Shown piece by piece: positions 12,093 through 21,459 of a DNA stretch of 64,000 nt (position 1 is its first letter; the number at the start of each line of letters is the position of its first letter). The stretch is from the NCBI GenBank assembly GCA_021307315.1, contig JAJSPD010000005.1:1144386-1208385 (forward strand), read 5' to 3'. The position numbers and the translations under genes are program-made. The notes below the pieces were generated by a model, which was not told the DNA's origin, searched no databases, and saw nothing but the letters and a program-made list of their open reading frames with translations. The DNA comes from Bisporella sp. PMI_857. Taxonomy: Eukaryota; Ascomycota; Leotiomycetes; Helotiales; Helotiaceae.

Positions 12093-12739
12093 AATTCTCT
12101 TGTATCGATTATAATTAGATACATACGCGAAAAGGAAAATTTTTAATCATTCTTGGCTAGATGATACGTACATATTGAGTGAGGATGAGTATCATTTAGC
12201 GCCTCCAGCAGCCACAGCTAAATCGTGCATAGATATACCTACCCTAAAAATTTATATACTACCCATATAACGAGAATCTCCATTCAGGTAGTCATTTTGT
12301 TAACCCTCGTTATATTTTGCAAACCGAAAAAGTAATAACACTGTTTGAGAAGGTTAGGTGTGCCAGGTCATCGAAAGACATTGTTTGCTACCGCAAAGCG
12401 ACACATTGAGTGGCTTTTAAAACAAACCAACAAGCTGCAGCTCGCTTCTACCAAAATCTATATTAAGCAAACTAGGAAACCGTTCTGCAAGCGAATGTAT
12501 CTAACGTTTGTAAACCAGTGTATCGGTCACTGGCTTGGTTACACAAGCTGGAAGCAGTTGCGATTGGCTTGAACTTACCCCTTCTGAGACAATTTGGAGT
12601 TACCCCTTGAAAAATGGCAAGGCTGAGATGCGGTTGCTATATTTGGAGTCTTTATCGAGACAGTCGGAGAAGTAGTAGCTAGCTTTATAATCTTTAAGTA
12701 GAATAAGTATCTACTATTTCTAAACGCCAAACACGCAAA
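12093..12739. promoter_or_regulatory. Divergent intergenic region between the two deaminase genes
   Basis: Both deaminase genes are transcribed away from this segment, so it must carry both promoters. It contains a perfect 9-bp inverted repeat, TATAACGAG at 12266-12274 and CTCGTTATA at 12306-12314, separated by 31 bp. Part of it (about 12198-12330) resembles 1190-1345, so it may itself derive from a repeat. An open frame at 12345-12572 is unrecognised. Confidence 0.5.
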
Positions 12740-14563
12740 TTGAATATTAACATTTTGCTTCTTAAAATAATACATATTTGCATATCTCCCTCCTTCTTCA
12801 CCTACAATGCCCTCAAAAAAACTGAACGTCGTAGGAAATCTGAAAAGCAGGGAAATGATGCTAATTATATTGGGCAAAGTCAAAGATTTGATAATGACAT
12901 CAAATTCTATGCCTTTGCACATTACTTCGAGGACCACCACCCTGATCTTAATTGGACCAAATCGATCTCAGAGGACTGTAAGAATTCCAAGACTACCCAG
13001 GGACAACTACTTGACCAAATCGCGCTTTTGTTTGCGCGAGCCAAGAATCTGTCAAAGGAGAAAATCGTGAGGGATAAATGTCCATCAAAGACCAGTCAAA
13101 ATGTTACAGCAACAGCTATGATCGACATTGAAAAGCTAAAGGATGAAACAACTATTCCTATTTATATTGCCAAAAACGATGGGCCACAGTCATTTAGTGA
13201 TACCAAGGACCAAGAATTCGCTAATATCCTAGAGACTTGGTACAATAGCTTAGATGAGGACAACCTACCAAATCCACGTGAAGATGGCTTATGGAGGGAG
13301 ATGCAAAACTTCTGGTTTTGGCGACATCAATATTACGTATTTGAGATTATGAAAGACTCAGAAGCGTTTTCTTCATTTAGTCCGCAAATGCCTATTCAGG
13401 TGCCTATCCATCAGCAGAAGCTCATCCGTGAGCAGATGCCTGTCCAGGTGTCTGACAGTATTTCTACCAATCCAATGCAAAGTTTAAGCGACAATGTCTT
13501 TACCCAAGAGCCCTTTGCAGCGGACTATAGCCACGTCAAAAAGCTCTACGGCAAGTTAACAGATATCTCAAAGGGAAAGGAGATGCCGGTACACAAAAAC
13601 AGCTCCGTTCTCGACGAGTTTATAGATTACATTTGCTTCGAAGACACAGACTCCTGGGGAGAAGCCAAATATTACCCGAAACTCCGGATGACGCCAGACG
13701 ATAATGCTCCTGAAAATCGGATGGAACTGCTCCGCAAACTGATCAAGCATTTCAAACTCCTCAAAACCGTTCTTGCTGTTTGGTTAGCGTTCCTGAACTT
13801 CCATTCTGAGCACCCAAAATTCAAAATATCTTTTAAATTCCTCCCAAAGCCAAGAATTGGTATTTCTGTTTCAGCGCAAGAGCTAGGGAGATTTTTAAAC
13901 GATTGGAGCTGCCGAGTGAAACTTCCGGCCTTAAGAAACGCGCTCGAAGTTACTCGAAATGGAATTTACAACAGAACATTTCACACCAAATTTCATTGCG
14001 AACTGCAGCTTCTCTGGCTTTATGGTAAAGTTTCCTTTGACTCTGAGAAAGGTAAAACAAAGGTCTCCGAAGGTTTTACGTGGAATATATTTCCGTATAT
14101 TGGTTGTAGCAAACTGTCTTGCTATATGTGCTGGAAGATCCTTCAGGAATTAGGGTTCTCGACTAGGAACACGCATGGCAAAATTCGGGCCGGCTGCGCA
14201 TTTCCATTGCAGCTCGAGCCTGGAGACTCTGGTGAAAAAGTGAAAGAAGTCCTGCAGCATATAAGTGTTATAATGAGCGACAAGTTCGAACAACTTGAAG
14301 AAAATAAAGAAGAAAATGCAGTTGAAAATTACAGAACCAACATTTCTCAAAGCGAAACAGTACCGAAAAACACCTGGGTAAATAAGCTTCGGTACCAGTT
14401 GATTCCTGATGCTTTTCAGCAAACTACTGGAGCTCTAGGCCTAGGACCTGCAGGCCTAGTTAACCAAGTTGATGGCTTCTCAAAGGTTAAGGGCATAGTT
14501 GGTGAAGATGAACTTCATTATCCTGATATTTTTGGGCTCCTCTCTGATGAATTGGAACAATAG
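12740..14563 (+). CDS. OTT_1508-like deaminase domain protein (copy B)
   Basis: Intronless frame of 607 codons, diverged paralogue of copy A. The deaminase core is complete: FHCELQLL with the His at about residue 419, then YIGCSKLSCYMCW with the Cys pair at about 461 and 464, and GCAFPL. Shared upstream blocks with copy A are QLLDQIALLFARAK (near 13000), QNVTATA and IPIYIAKNDG (near 13150). Residues about 215-250 are a Gln/Pro/Met-rich insert with MPIQVPIHQQ and MPVQVS repeats that copy A lacks. The C-terminus after the core is acidic and unlike that of copy A. The start at 12740 is the only upstream in-frame ATG before about 13120, but the first 30 residues are not conserved, so a spliced upstream exon is possible. 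The catalytic residues are present, so an active enzyme is plausible; the substrate is unknown. Confidence 0.82.
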   Translation: MNINILLLKIIHICISPSFFTYNALKKTERRRKSEKQGNDANYIGQSQRFDNDIKFYAFAHYFEDHHPDLNWTKSISEDCKNSKTTQGQLLDQIALLFARAKNLSKEKIVRDKCPSKTSQNVTATAMIDIEKLKDETTIPIYIAKNDGPQSFSDTKDQEFANILETWYNSLDEDNLPNPREDGLWREMQNFWFWRHQYYVFEIMKDSEAFSSFSPQMPIQVPIHQQKLIREQMPVQVSDSISTNPMQSLSDNVFTQEPFAADYSHVKKLYGKLTDISKGKEMPVHKNSSVLDEFIDYICFEDTDSWGEAKYYPKLRMTPDDNAPENRMELLRKLIKHFKLLKTVLAVWLAFLNFHSEHPKFKISFKFLPKPRIGISVSAQELGRFLNDWSCRVKLPALRNALEVTRNGIYNRTFHTKFHCELQLLWLYGKVSFDSEKGKTKVSEGFTWNIFPYIGCSKLSCYMCWKILQELGFSTRNTHGKIRAGCAFPLQLEPGDSGEKVKEVLQHISVIMSDKFEQLEENKEENAVENYRTNISQSETVPKNTWVNKLRYQLIPDAFQQTTGALGLGPAGLVNQVDGFSKVKGIVGEDELHYPDIFGLLSDELEQ

Positions 14564-15604
14564 TTAGTTCCCTCTAGGATTATTTGATTAACCAAGGAGA
14601 CTATATATCCAAGAAGTTTCTGTACAATTTGTTTTTTTAACTTTATGTTCTAAAGAATCTGGTTGTACAATAGTTTTGGTTCTAAGTGTTATATGACATA
14701 ATGGTTTATCAACACCCAAATCTCGAAGAATTTCTCCCTTGAGTAACCATAATTTGGTTAACATACCCTGTAAGGAGATCGATGCTAGTGTTTGCGAGCT
14801 TTAGTATTGGTTAAATAATAACATCATTACAATCTCTTTGGGTATTGTAAAGCTTGATAGACAATGTGACGCAATTTGTAGTCTTTATATACCTTTGAAT
14901 CATTTATGGATCGTCTAGAATTTTTAGGGCTCACCTTCTTGAATTTTGGTGCCAAATCATTTTAATAATCGTTTCAAATAATTCATAATAAGTATGAATT
15001 AGGTTATCTTGGGGAAATGTACTGCTTTTATTACCTACATTTGGAGTTGGGTACATGACCTTACGCAGCGGAAAGAAGGAGGACCCCGTAAAATAACCGG
15101 AAGTTAATACCACACTGAACACCAAATTATACAAGCACTAAGACTAGCGCAGCTTTTATCCCTTTCGAACTATATACGGATATCTGTTGATAAATCTTAG
15201 CTTTGGTTAATTTTATACATTTATAAGATATGGATGAAAAACATTCGGACTGGTTACTGATGAATGTGTCAATAAATGGTCCTGAATTGACCCTATAGTT
15301 ATACACAGCGTGCCGGCATGGGCCACCTGGGAAGTTACATATTTGCACTTGGTACATAGCAATAGCATAAAGCCATTCAAACCAACCATACTGACCTTAA
15401 CTGAACGATCAGGCTATAAAACATCGACAACCTTTTTCGGGTTTGACAACTAGAATCAGCCATAGTACTTCGACATAATTTATTATTCATTTAGCTAATT
15501 CTCGTGTAATTATAAAGGCTGTTTTAGCTCGCTGGTTGACGGCTTTCAAGCGACCCAGTATGTAGGCTGCATGGCCATCTAAACTCAGGTTTCCGAAACC
15601 TAGA
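14564..15604. other. Non-coding stretch downstream of deaminase copy B
   Basis: I see no gene. Minus-strand open frames at 14931-15134 and 15127-15357 are short and unrecognised. Presumably this holds the copy B 3' untranslated region and decayed sequence. Confidence 0.45.
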
Positions 15605-15725
15605 AAAGGGTCTTGCAGAATGTGGAAAACTGGGCATCCCGTCTGCTCTGCCATACATAAGCCTCAGATCGGTAGACTAGTAGTTGGGTGGGTGACCACC
15701 AGCGAATCCCTACTGTTTTATGTTT
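15605..15725 (+). rRNA. 5S rRNA-derived sequence, 5' end not conserved (probable pseudogene)
   Basis: From about 15620 the sequence follows fungal 5S rRNA closely: TGGAAAAC near 15622, CATCCCGTCTGCTCT, and the strongly conserved stretch around TAGTAGTTGGGTGGGTGACC (15680-15699) and ACCAGCGAATCCCT. It ends in TGTTTTATGTTTT with a T6 tract at 15733-15738 that could terminate RNA polymerase III. The expected 5' strand of helix I (ACATACGACCATA type) is absent: the roughly 15 bases before TGGAAAAC do not pair with the 3' end. Dispersed 5S copies are normal in filamentous ascomycetes; this one looks like a 5'-altered pseudogene rather than a working copy. Confidence 0.78.
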
Positions 15726-16013
15726 TGAATTCCTTTTTTGGGGGGCGGGAAGGGAAGGGTGGCCTTCGGCGGCTCACATGAATAACATTAATCATTTTTG
15801 ACAGGGCAGCGTTTCCACAGCACGGAAATTGATTTGCTTATCAAAGAAAATATACACCATCAGGTATCGCTCTAGAGTGCCTAGTCGAGGAATTTAGAAG
15901 AAAACAAGCTTTATTGTCTCTAATTAAAGTCATTGCAAGCTGTAAAAGCCGATAAAATATAATGCGAAGCGAGTAGCCTGGATATTCGAAGATCAATAGA
16001 AATTCAATATGGA

Positions 16014-16884
16014 TTGATCACGCATCCTCTAAACCCGCTGCCGTTAAAATTAAGCTCCCTATACCCTCTACTCACCATGCATAAGAGCCGCAAACGCATT
16101 TGTCAGATTGTTTGGCGGAAAGGGGAATCTCTTAGTTTTGCAGTTTACTCGACAACATGCTTTTTCGACCTTCCACCCGAGTTCCGCGAACAGATCTCCA
16201 ACCACACCCTAATTGTATCAAAGCTAATTACTGTCTCGCGTGTAGCAGTTCAGAAGCATCGATCTTGGCGAAGTGATACAAACCAAACAGCCATATCTCA
16301 CGGATATATAGTGGAGGAAAGAGATCCAATTCTTTATGAGATAGCTACAAACCTCCTTTTTTGCCACCCAGCCATCGCTGTTGAGGCTGCTGCATGCTTT
16401 TACCAATCGAACACATTTCATTTTGAGGGCGACAAGGTTTGGAATCCCCTTTACTTTTTTCTACAAAGTATTGGTGATTATAACCGGAGCCTTTTACGTA
16501 AGATAAGCGTTGAAGTTAAGATGTCTCAGCACCTTTCCCAAGACAGATATGGGACACGCATACTTTACTACTCAGACTTGCCCTTTGATATTGTCCACTC
16601 CTCTGCTAGAAATCCGCTTGCACGGGTCCAGTATCCTCGCCGCCAAACCTATCATGAATATGATCAATTATTCCAGTTTCTAGATCCCACGGTTCAGGCT
16701 TACTTTCGTCTTCTAGTCCAGATGGACCACCTATACTCTTGAATTTAGACATGAAGGGTTGCGGAATCCCAGGAGCAAGATTGTGCCGGACTTACCAGAC
16801 TTTGTCGAAAGCCTGCGACAAAAGTTCGCAGGGCGCGTAACGGCGCTGTGGAACGTGCTATGGTCTGAAGAGTTTCTTCGATAA
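16014..16884 (+). pseudogene. F-box/2EXR-like hypothetical gene with a frameshift
   Basis: The main frame runs from 16014 to a TGA at 16740-16742 (242 codons; the ATG at 16077, MHKSRK, is a likely alternative start). It has the fungal F-box/2EXR-like pattern: FFDLPPEFREQI near residue 50, the EAAACFYQSNTFHF segment near 125-138, and a long region after it. Just past the stop, in the next frame, coding continues as LEFRHEGLRNPRSKIVPD to WNVLWSEEFLR with a stop at 16882-16884. A possible 33-nt intron across the junction is too short to be convincing, so this reads as a one-base frameshift, either real or a sequence error. Function of this family is unknown. Confidence 0.6.
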
Positions 16885-17626
16885 GGAGAAAGACAAGATA
16901 CCACAAAAGGGGTGGGGGATAGCCGAGACGAGAGAAGAAGAAATAATCTTTCTCCTTGGGCCCGTAGAAAGCCTCTAATATCACCATACCTTATGACGCA
17001 TTCTATCCTACGCAGGACAGCGGTAGAGACAGTGCAATTACCACCGGAGTTGTGTGAATCTTGTTATATTCAACACCCACGGACTTCAGCGTTGATTTAT
17101 CCATTCCCGTTGTACGTCATTAGTATATATCGAGTATCATAGAACTAGAGATTATTTACAAGATTTGTAATTTGTTTAAGTTTGGAAGATGCGAGGTTGT
17201 CCTCGCCACGTTTCAGCTGCAACGAATATCATTGAGAACAGTTTGTGGGAAGAATCTTCAGATTATTTGTTCGTCTCTGAGAACACTGTCGAAAGCTTGT
17301 TGGAACTTGAAATGATTAGCCACCCCACCGTCTTGGCCTCCAATCGCGTCACCATTGATGTCACCCTTCAAGTTTTACAACATTCTTGACGCTTTTATAT
17401 GTAGTATAATTATAGTGGTAGTGATCACACCCTCGACTCAGTGTTACTGTTCAGACGAGCAATCGAGAGTGTGGTGACCTCGAAAACCAATAAGTCAATC
17501 CTCCTCCGTGTTAGCACCACCTTCAGGTCTCATGGATTATTTGTTTACTCGCTAAGCTTTCCCACCCCCTGAGTACTAGCCCAATACAGGCTGCATGTCG
17601 TGGGTGGGAGATCCCCCACTACGATG

Positions 17627-17633
17627 TTAGTCA
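17627..17633 (+). promoter_or_regulatory. Putative Yap1/AP-1 motif TTAGTCA
   Basis: TTAGTCA matches the type of Yap1 element known from the yeast GSH1 promoter. It lies about 810 bp upstream of the proposed ligase ATG. A 7-mer can occur by chance; the gene context is what makes it worth noting. Confidence 0.35.
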
Positions 17634-17857
17634 GATTGTTACCCAAGAATGTATGTAGGGCTTGCCTAGGTAGCTCACATTAAGATATTAGCTGGATAAG
17701 GCTTCTGAAAAGTTAAGACTTTTTTTCCCCCAAAGATAAGCCATTTCCCAATAGTTTCAGTTTCTTAAGAGTAATGACATGTTCAGTAATCTGATTCTTT
17801 AAACGGTCGCGGGCTCAGCTTGGGTCGCCCCTCCACTACCCAATCTTTTCACCCCTG

Positions 17858-17864
17858 TTAGTAA
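17858..17864 (+). promoter_or_regulatory. Putative Yap1/AP-1 motif TTAGTAA
   Basis: TTAGTAA is the complement of the canonical Yap1 response element TTACTAA. It lies about 580 bp upstream of the ligase ATG. Confidence 0.38.
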
Positions 17865-18442
17865 TGACCTCAGTCGGCTGCTTTGTAATCCCAAAAAAAA
17901 AATACTACCCCGCCATCGCAGGAAAACTTACATCTACACGGTTATCCTGATAATGAGGGGAATTCACCCGGCGACGGCTTCATAATTACTTCTTTTGGGT
18001 CATTAATTCTCAGCGCGTAATTGCCAAATATCAGTCGGCGGCAGGGTCAAGTCAATGACCCCCAAGATTGCGTGATTGAGGTTATTCACATACATGTGCA
18101 TATCACTGGAAGTGGCTGCAATGTCAGGCAGATGATCAGGTAAGGCTGGGACATCCGAGTGGGGGTCATCTTTTCGAGATTGGAATTAGAAACGACCTTG
18201 AGACTTCCGGTCAGAAAGTTTTCTTTTCCTTATCTCAATTAGCAGAAGGGGAAATCCAGTTGAGAAACATCATCTCGTTCCCACCCAACACGAACGCTGT
18301 GCGACACGCCCATCGCGACCCGCGAGGCAAGCCCTGCATACACGCGCAGCCAGTCCCTTTCTTTCCTCGAATTAGCGATCCGGAGGGATTATCGCAACAT
18401 TAGCCTGGCTCAGGAGGGATATCGCGAGATTGGTTATACGAT

Positions 18443-20769
18443 ATGGGGCTTTTGTAAGTTTTACCAATCGCGGGCAAGGCTAGCCAAACACACTAGTTAG
18501 ACATAAGCTGAGACGAGCCATTTTTATAGAGCTTTAGGTACGCCTTTAGAATGGTCGGAGGCAAAGAAGAACGCCGATCACGTTAGAGCTTGGGGTATAC
18601 AAGTATGAAGCATGGGAAATTCTTCTTGGTCGCAGCGCTGATTATATCTCTCAGCAATTATTGGCAGTATGGAATGGGGCAAAAGGCAAAGAAAAAGATG
18701 CGCTTCTTTGGGGTGACGAGGCTTGTACTTCCATCTCTTTAATCGGATATTTCTAACTAGCCGCCAGGTAGAATATCTCGTGGTTACATACAAGGATGAC
18801 GATGAGAAAGTTACTCTCTCTTTACGCCAAGCGGACATCCTCACTGCTCTCGCGTCTGATGAAAATCTAAAAACTGAAGGTGGATGTGTACCTGCGCTGC
18901 AAGACATTACCACAGCTAGCTCGGGGTATGTTATACTTTATTTGAGCATGCATCACGTTCCTGGCTAATAAGCTAAGGGCACCGCTTCCCATTTTTCATC
19001 CAGAATTTGGCCGGTTTATGCTAGAGGCTACGCCAGGTAAACCATGGGGAATCGGCTTCAAGGATCTCCTGGACGTGGAGTCGAATATGAGGTTAAGGTA
19101 CGCGCGCACTGCTGATTTACCTTGGTAAAGGAGTATATATTGATGATTACAGGCGGAAGATCGCCAAGGAGCACATGGATCCAGAAGAATACCCCATAAC
19201 CTTGACAACGTATCCTCGTTTGGGATCACCTGGCAAGTTCACCACCCCTTATTTTCCACCTTCTGGAGAGAAGCTTCGATCTCAGTTTGTCCCCGACGAG
19301 ATTGCAAACCCCCATATTAGGTTTCCGACCTTGGCAGCCAACATCAGAGCGCGACGAGGTAGAAAAGTTCAAGTAAATGTTCCAGTGTTCAAGGATAAAA
19401 ATACGCCTTGGCCATGGAAAGATCCTACTGTCAATTATGATTTGCACAAATGGCCAGAAGACGATGATGTCCGAAATGGCGCTGCTCCTGATAACTTTAT
19501 TCATATGGATGCTATGGCTTTTGGAATGGGCAGTTGTTGTTTACAGATCACATTCCAGGCGAAAAATATCACCGAAGGGAGGCGAATGTATGATCAATTG
19601 AGTCCATTAGGTCCAGTCCTTCTTGCATTAACAGCTGCAACTCCTATTTATAAAGGATTTCTAGCAGACACCGATGTACGATGGAACCAGATTAGTGCAG
19701 CAGTTGATGATCGAACTCCTGAAGAGCTTGGCGAGAAGGTTAGCCGTCAAATTTCCTGAAAATGCGACATAAACTGACAAAGATGCAGCCTCTGAAAAAT
19801 GACAGGTGGCGGATACCTAAATCACGCTACGCATCAAATTCAACATATATTTCAGAGGATCCGCGATTACGAAAAGAATACCTAGATCCAAGTCTGATCA
19901 TCGATCAGGATGTAAAGCAAAAGCTCATGGATGGAGGAATGGACTCTATCCTTGCTACACACTTTGCACACCTTTTCATTCGGGATCCTATCGTCATATT
20001 TGCCGAAGATCTCAAAGAACTAGACCTTACAAAATCTGATCACTTCGAAAACCTTCAGTCCACAAACTGGCAACATATGCGCTTCAAGCCTCCTCCAGCA
20101 GGCGCTGATATCGGCTGGCGGGTTGAATTTCGACCCATGGAGATCCAAGTGACCGATTTCGAGAACGCCGCATTTTCGGTGTTCATCGTGCTGATCACGC
20201 GGGCTATTCTATCGTTTGACTTAAACTTCTATATCCCGATTGCCAAAACTACCGAGAATATGGAGACAGCGCATGCACGGAACGCAGTGCTCGAGAAGAA
20301 ATTTTGGTTCCGGAAAAACCCCTTCCCTGCTCGGGCTCCTCGGCCATTCTCAGCAAGTGGCACTCCATCAGGTAGCGCAACACCTCTGTCATCCAGACCA
20401 CCAACGCCAACCGGGCCGGTCGAGGATGAATATGCGCTCATGACGGTAGCTGAGATCATGAACGGGGCCTGCGAGAATGGCTTCCCTGGGTTGATCCCGC
20501 TGGTGGAAAGCTACCTGGATAGCATGAACGTGGATGTCGAGACAAGGTGCGAATTTGCACGGTATCTAGGTCTGATCAAGAGGCGTGCAGACGGACGATT
20601 ATGGACAGCCGCGAAGTGGATCAGAGAGTTTGTTGCGAACCACGAGTCGTATAAAGGTGACAGCCAGGTGTCGGAGAAGATCAACCATGATTTGATCGGA
20701 GCGGTGGTTAATCTCGAGAGCGGCGAGAGGCAGGGGCATGATTTTGACAAGTTCTTGGGTCCTATTTGA
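18443..20769 (+). CDS. gcs1: Glutamate-cysteine ligase (gamma-glutamylcysteine synthetase), 7 exons
   Basis: Joins glutamate and cysteine with ATP, the first and limiting step of glutathione synthesis in the cytosol. My exon model is 18443-18453, 18530-18602, 18655-18720, 18768-18925, 18978-19097, 19153-19738 and 19789-20769, giving 664 residues, close to the usual fungal length. The first coding exon is only 11 nt (ATG GGG CTT TT) and joins to A GCT TTA GGT, giving MGLLALGTPLEW, the family's standard N-terminus. Other family blocks are LLWGDEVEYLVV, FHPEFGRFMLEATPGKPWG, MDAMAFGMGSCCLQITFQA and the DFENAAFSVF segment. The third intron (18721-18767) starts with GC rather than GT; no in-frame GT alternative exists. 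The gene converges with the aldo/keto reductase gene. The identity is very firm; the 11-nt exon is an inference from frame, splice consensus and family N-terminus. Confidence 0.93.
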
Positions 20770-21459
20770 AGATATAAGGAACAATCTATCCAAGAAATAG
20801 ATTTATATATATATAGCATAGTTGGTGTGCATGTCAGCAACTGTAATTCAAACATGATGTTCTAGTGCTGTTCAACAAGATTCTGGCACCTGTCGCGAAT
20901 CCTCTGGTTATTTCAATGTGACTTGTGCGACTGGAAAATAGAGGTACCCGTGAGAAGGGGGCGGTGTACAGTATGGTACTCGTTCGAAAATCATGACCCT
21001 TGGCAACCTCGCTAAGAAAAGGGGTACATGCATCTGCATGTAAATGGACACATCGTTTACAACCCGCGTCGACTTGAACGGGGACAGAGATGGCTCCCCA
21101 TCGAGCCAAGACCGTTGGGAACTCGGCGTGTGAGAAGCGGCGTTTACATGTAGCTTTAGAGACCATGCTGATATGCGAGGTTTAATCTTGTTTTTGATAG
21201 CGAATGTGGGAGGGGGCGGGGGAGGGACTGAGATTTTGCGAGAGAAACTTGGGATAGAAATAATGGAAAGAAGGAACTGGGAGGAGATATTTGCTTCACT
21301 TGTGAACATCACAAGACGTGACACGACTATAAAAAGCGCTCGGATTCGTAGGGGCCATCGCATCTCAAAGAAGACCAGAGTCTTTCAGTCTTTCTGGTTT
21401 AGCGCCACGGGCGGTCTATCATGATATGACTTCTTCGTAACCAAACCCAACAACCAGAA
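20770..21459. other. Convergent intergenic region with a G-rich tract
   Basis: Lies between the 3' ends of the ligase (+) and aldo/keto reductase (-) genes, so it should contain both terminators. No gene recognised. A G-quadruplex-type tract sits at 21208-21226. Confidence 0.5.
21208..21226 (+). other. Potential G-quadruplex motif
   Basis: GGGAGGGGGCGGGGGAGGG has four runs of three or more G with one-base loops, a strong quadruplex pattern, between two convergent genes. Confidence 0.6.

Larger units (their letters stand above)
16885..18442. other. Intergenic region upstream of glutamate-cysteine ligase
   Basis: No gene recognised; the open frame at 17189-17389 is unrelated to anything I know, and its end (17364-17398) resembles 262-296. 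An imperfect inverted repeat of about 11 bp flanks 17431-17480 (ACACCCTCGA and TCGAGAGTGT). Two Yap1-type motifs lie here and are listed separately. The last few hundred bases should hold the promoter and 5' leader of the ligase gene. Confidence 0.5.

Noticed and set aside
17425..17480. Imperfect inverted repeat as terminal repeats of a mini-element
   Set aside because: No target duplication or comparable ends were found nearby.
18504..18602. Reading the glutamate-cysteine ligase as start-less and therefore a pseudogene
   Set aside because: An 11-nt upstream exon (18443-18453) with a good GTAAGT donor restores the exact family N-terminus.
18926..19788. Apparent stops between the ligase blocks as pseudogene lesions
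   Set aside because: Each lies inside a short intron with proper ends (18926-18977, 19098-19152, 19739-19788); the spliced frame is continuous.
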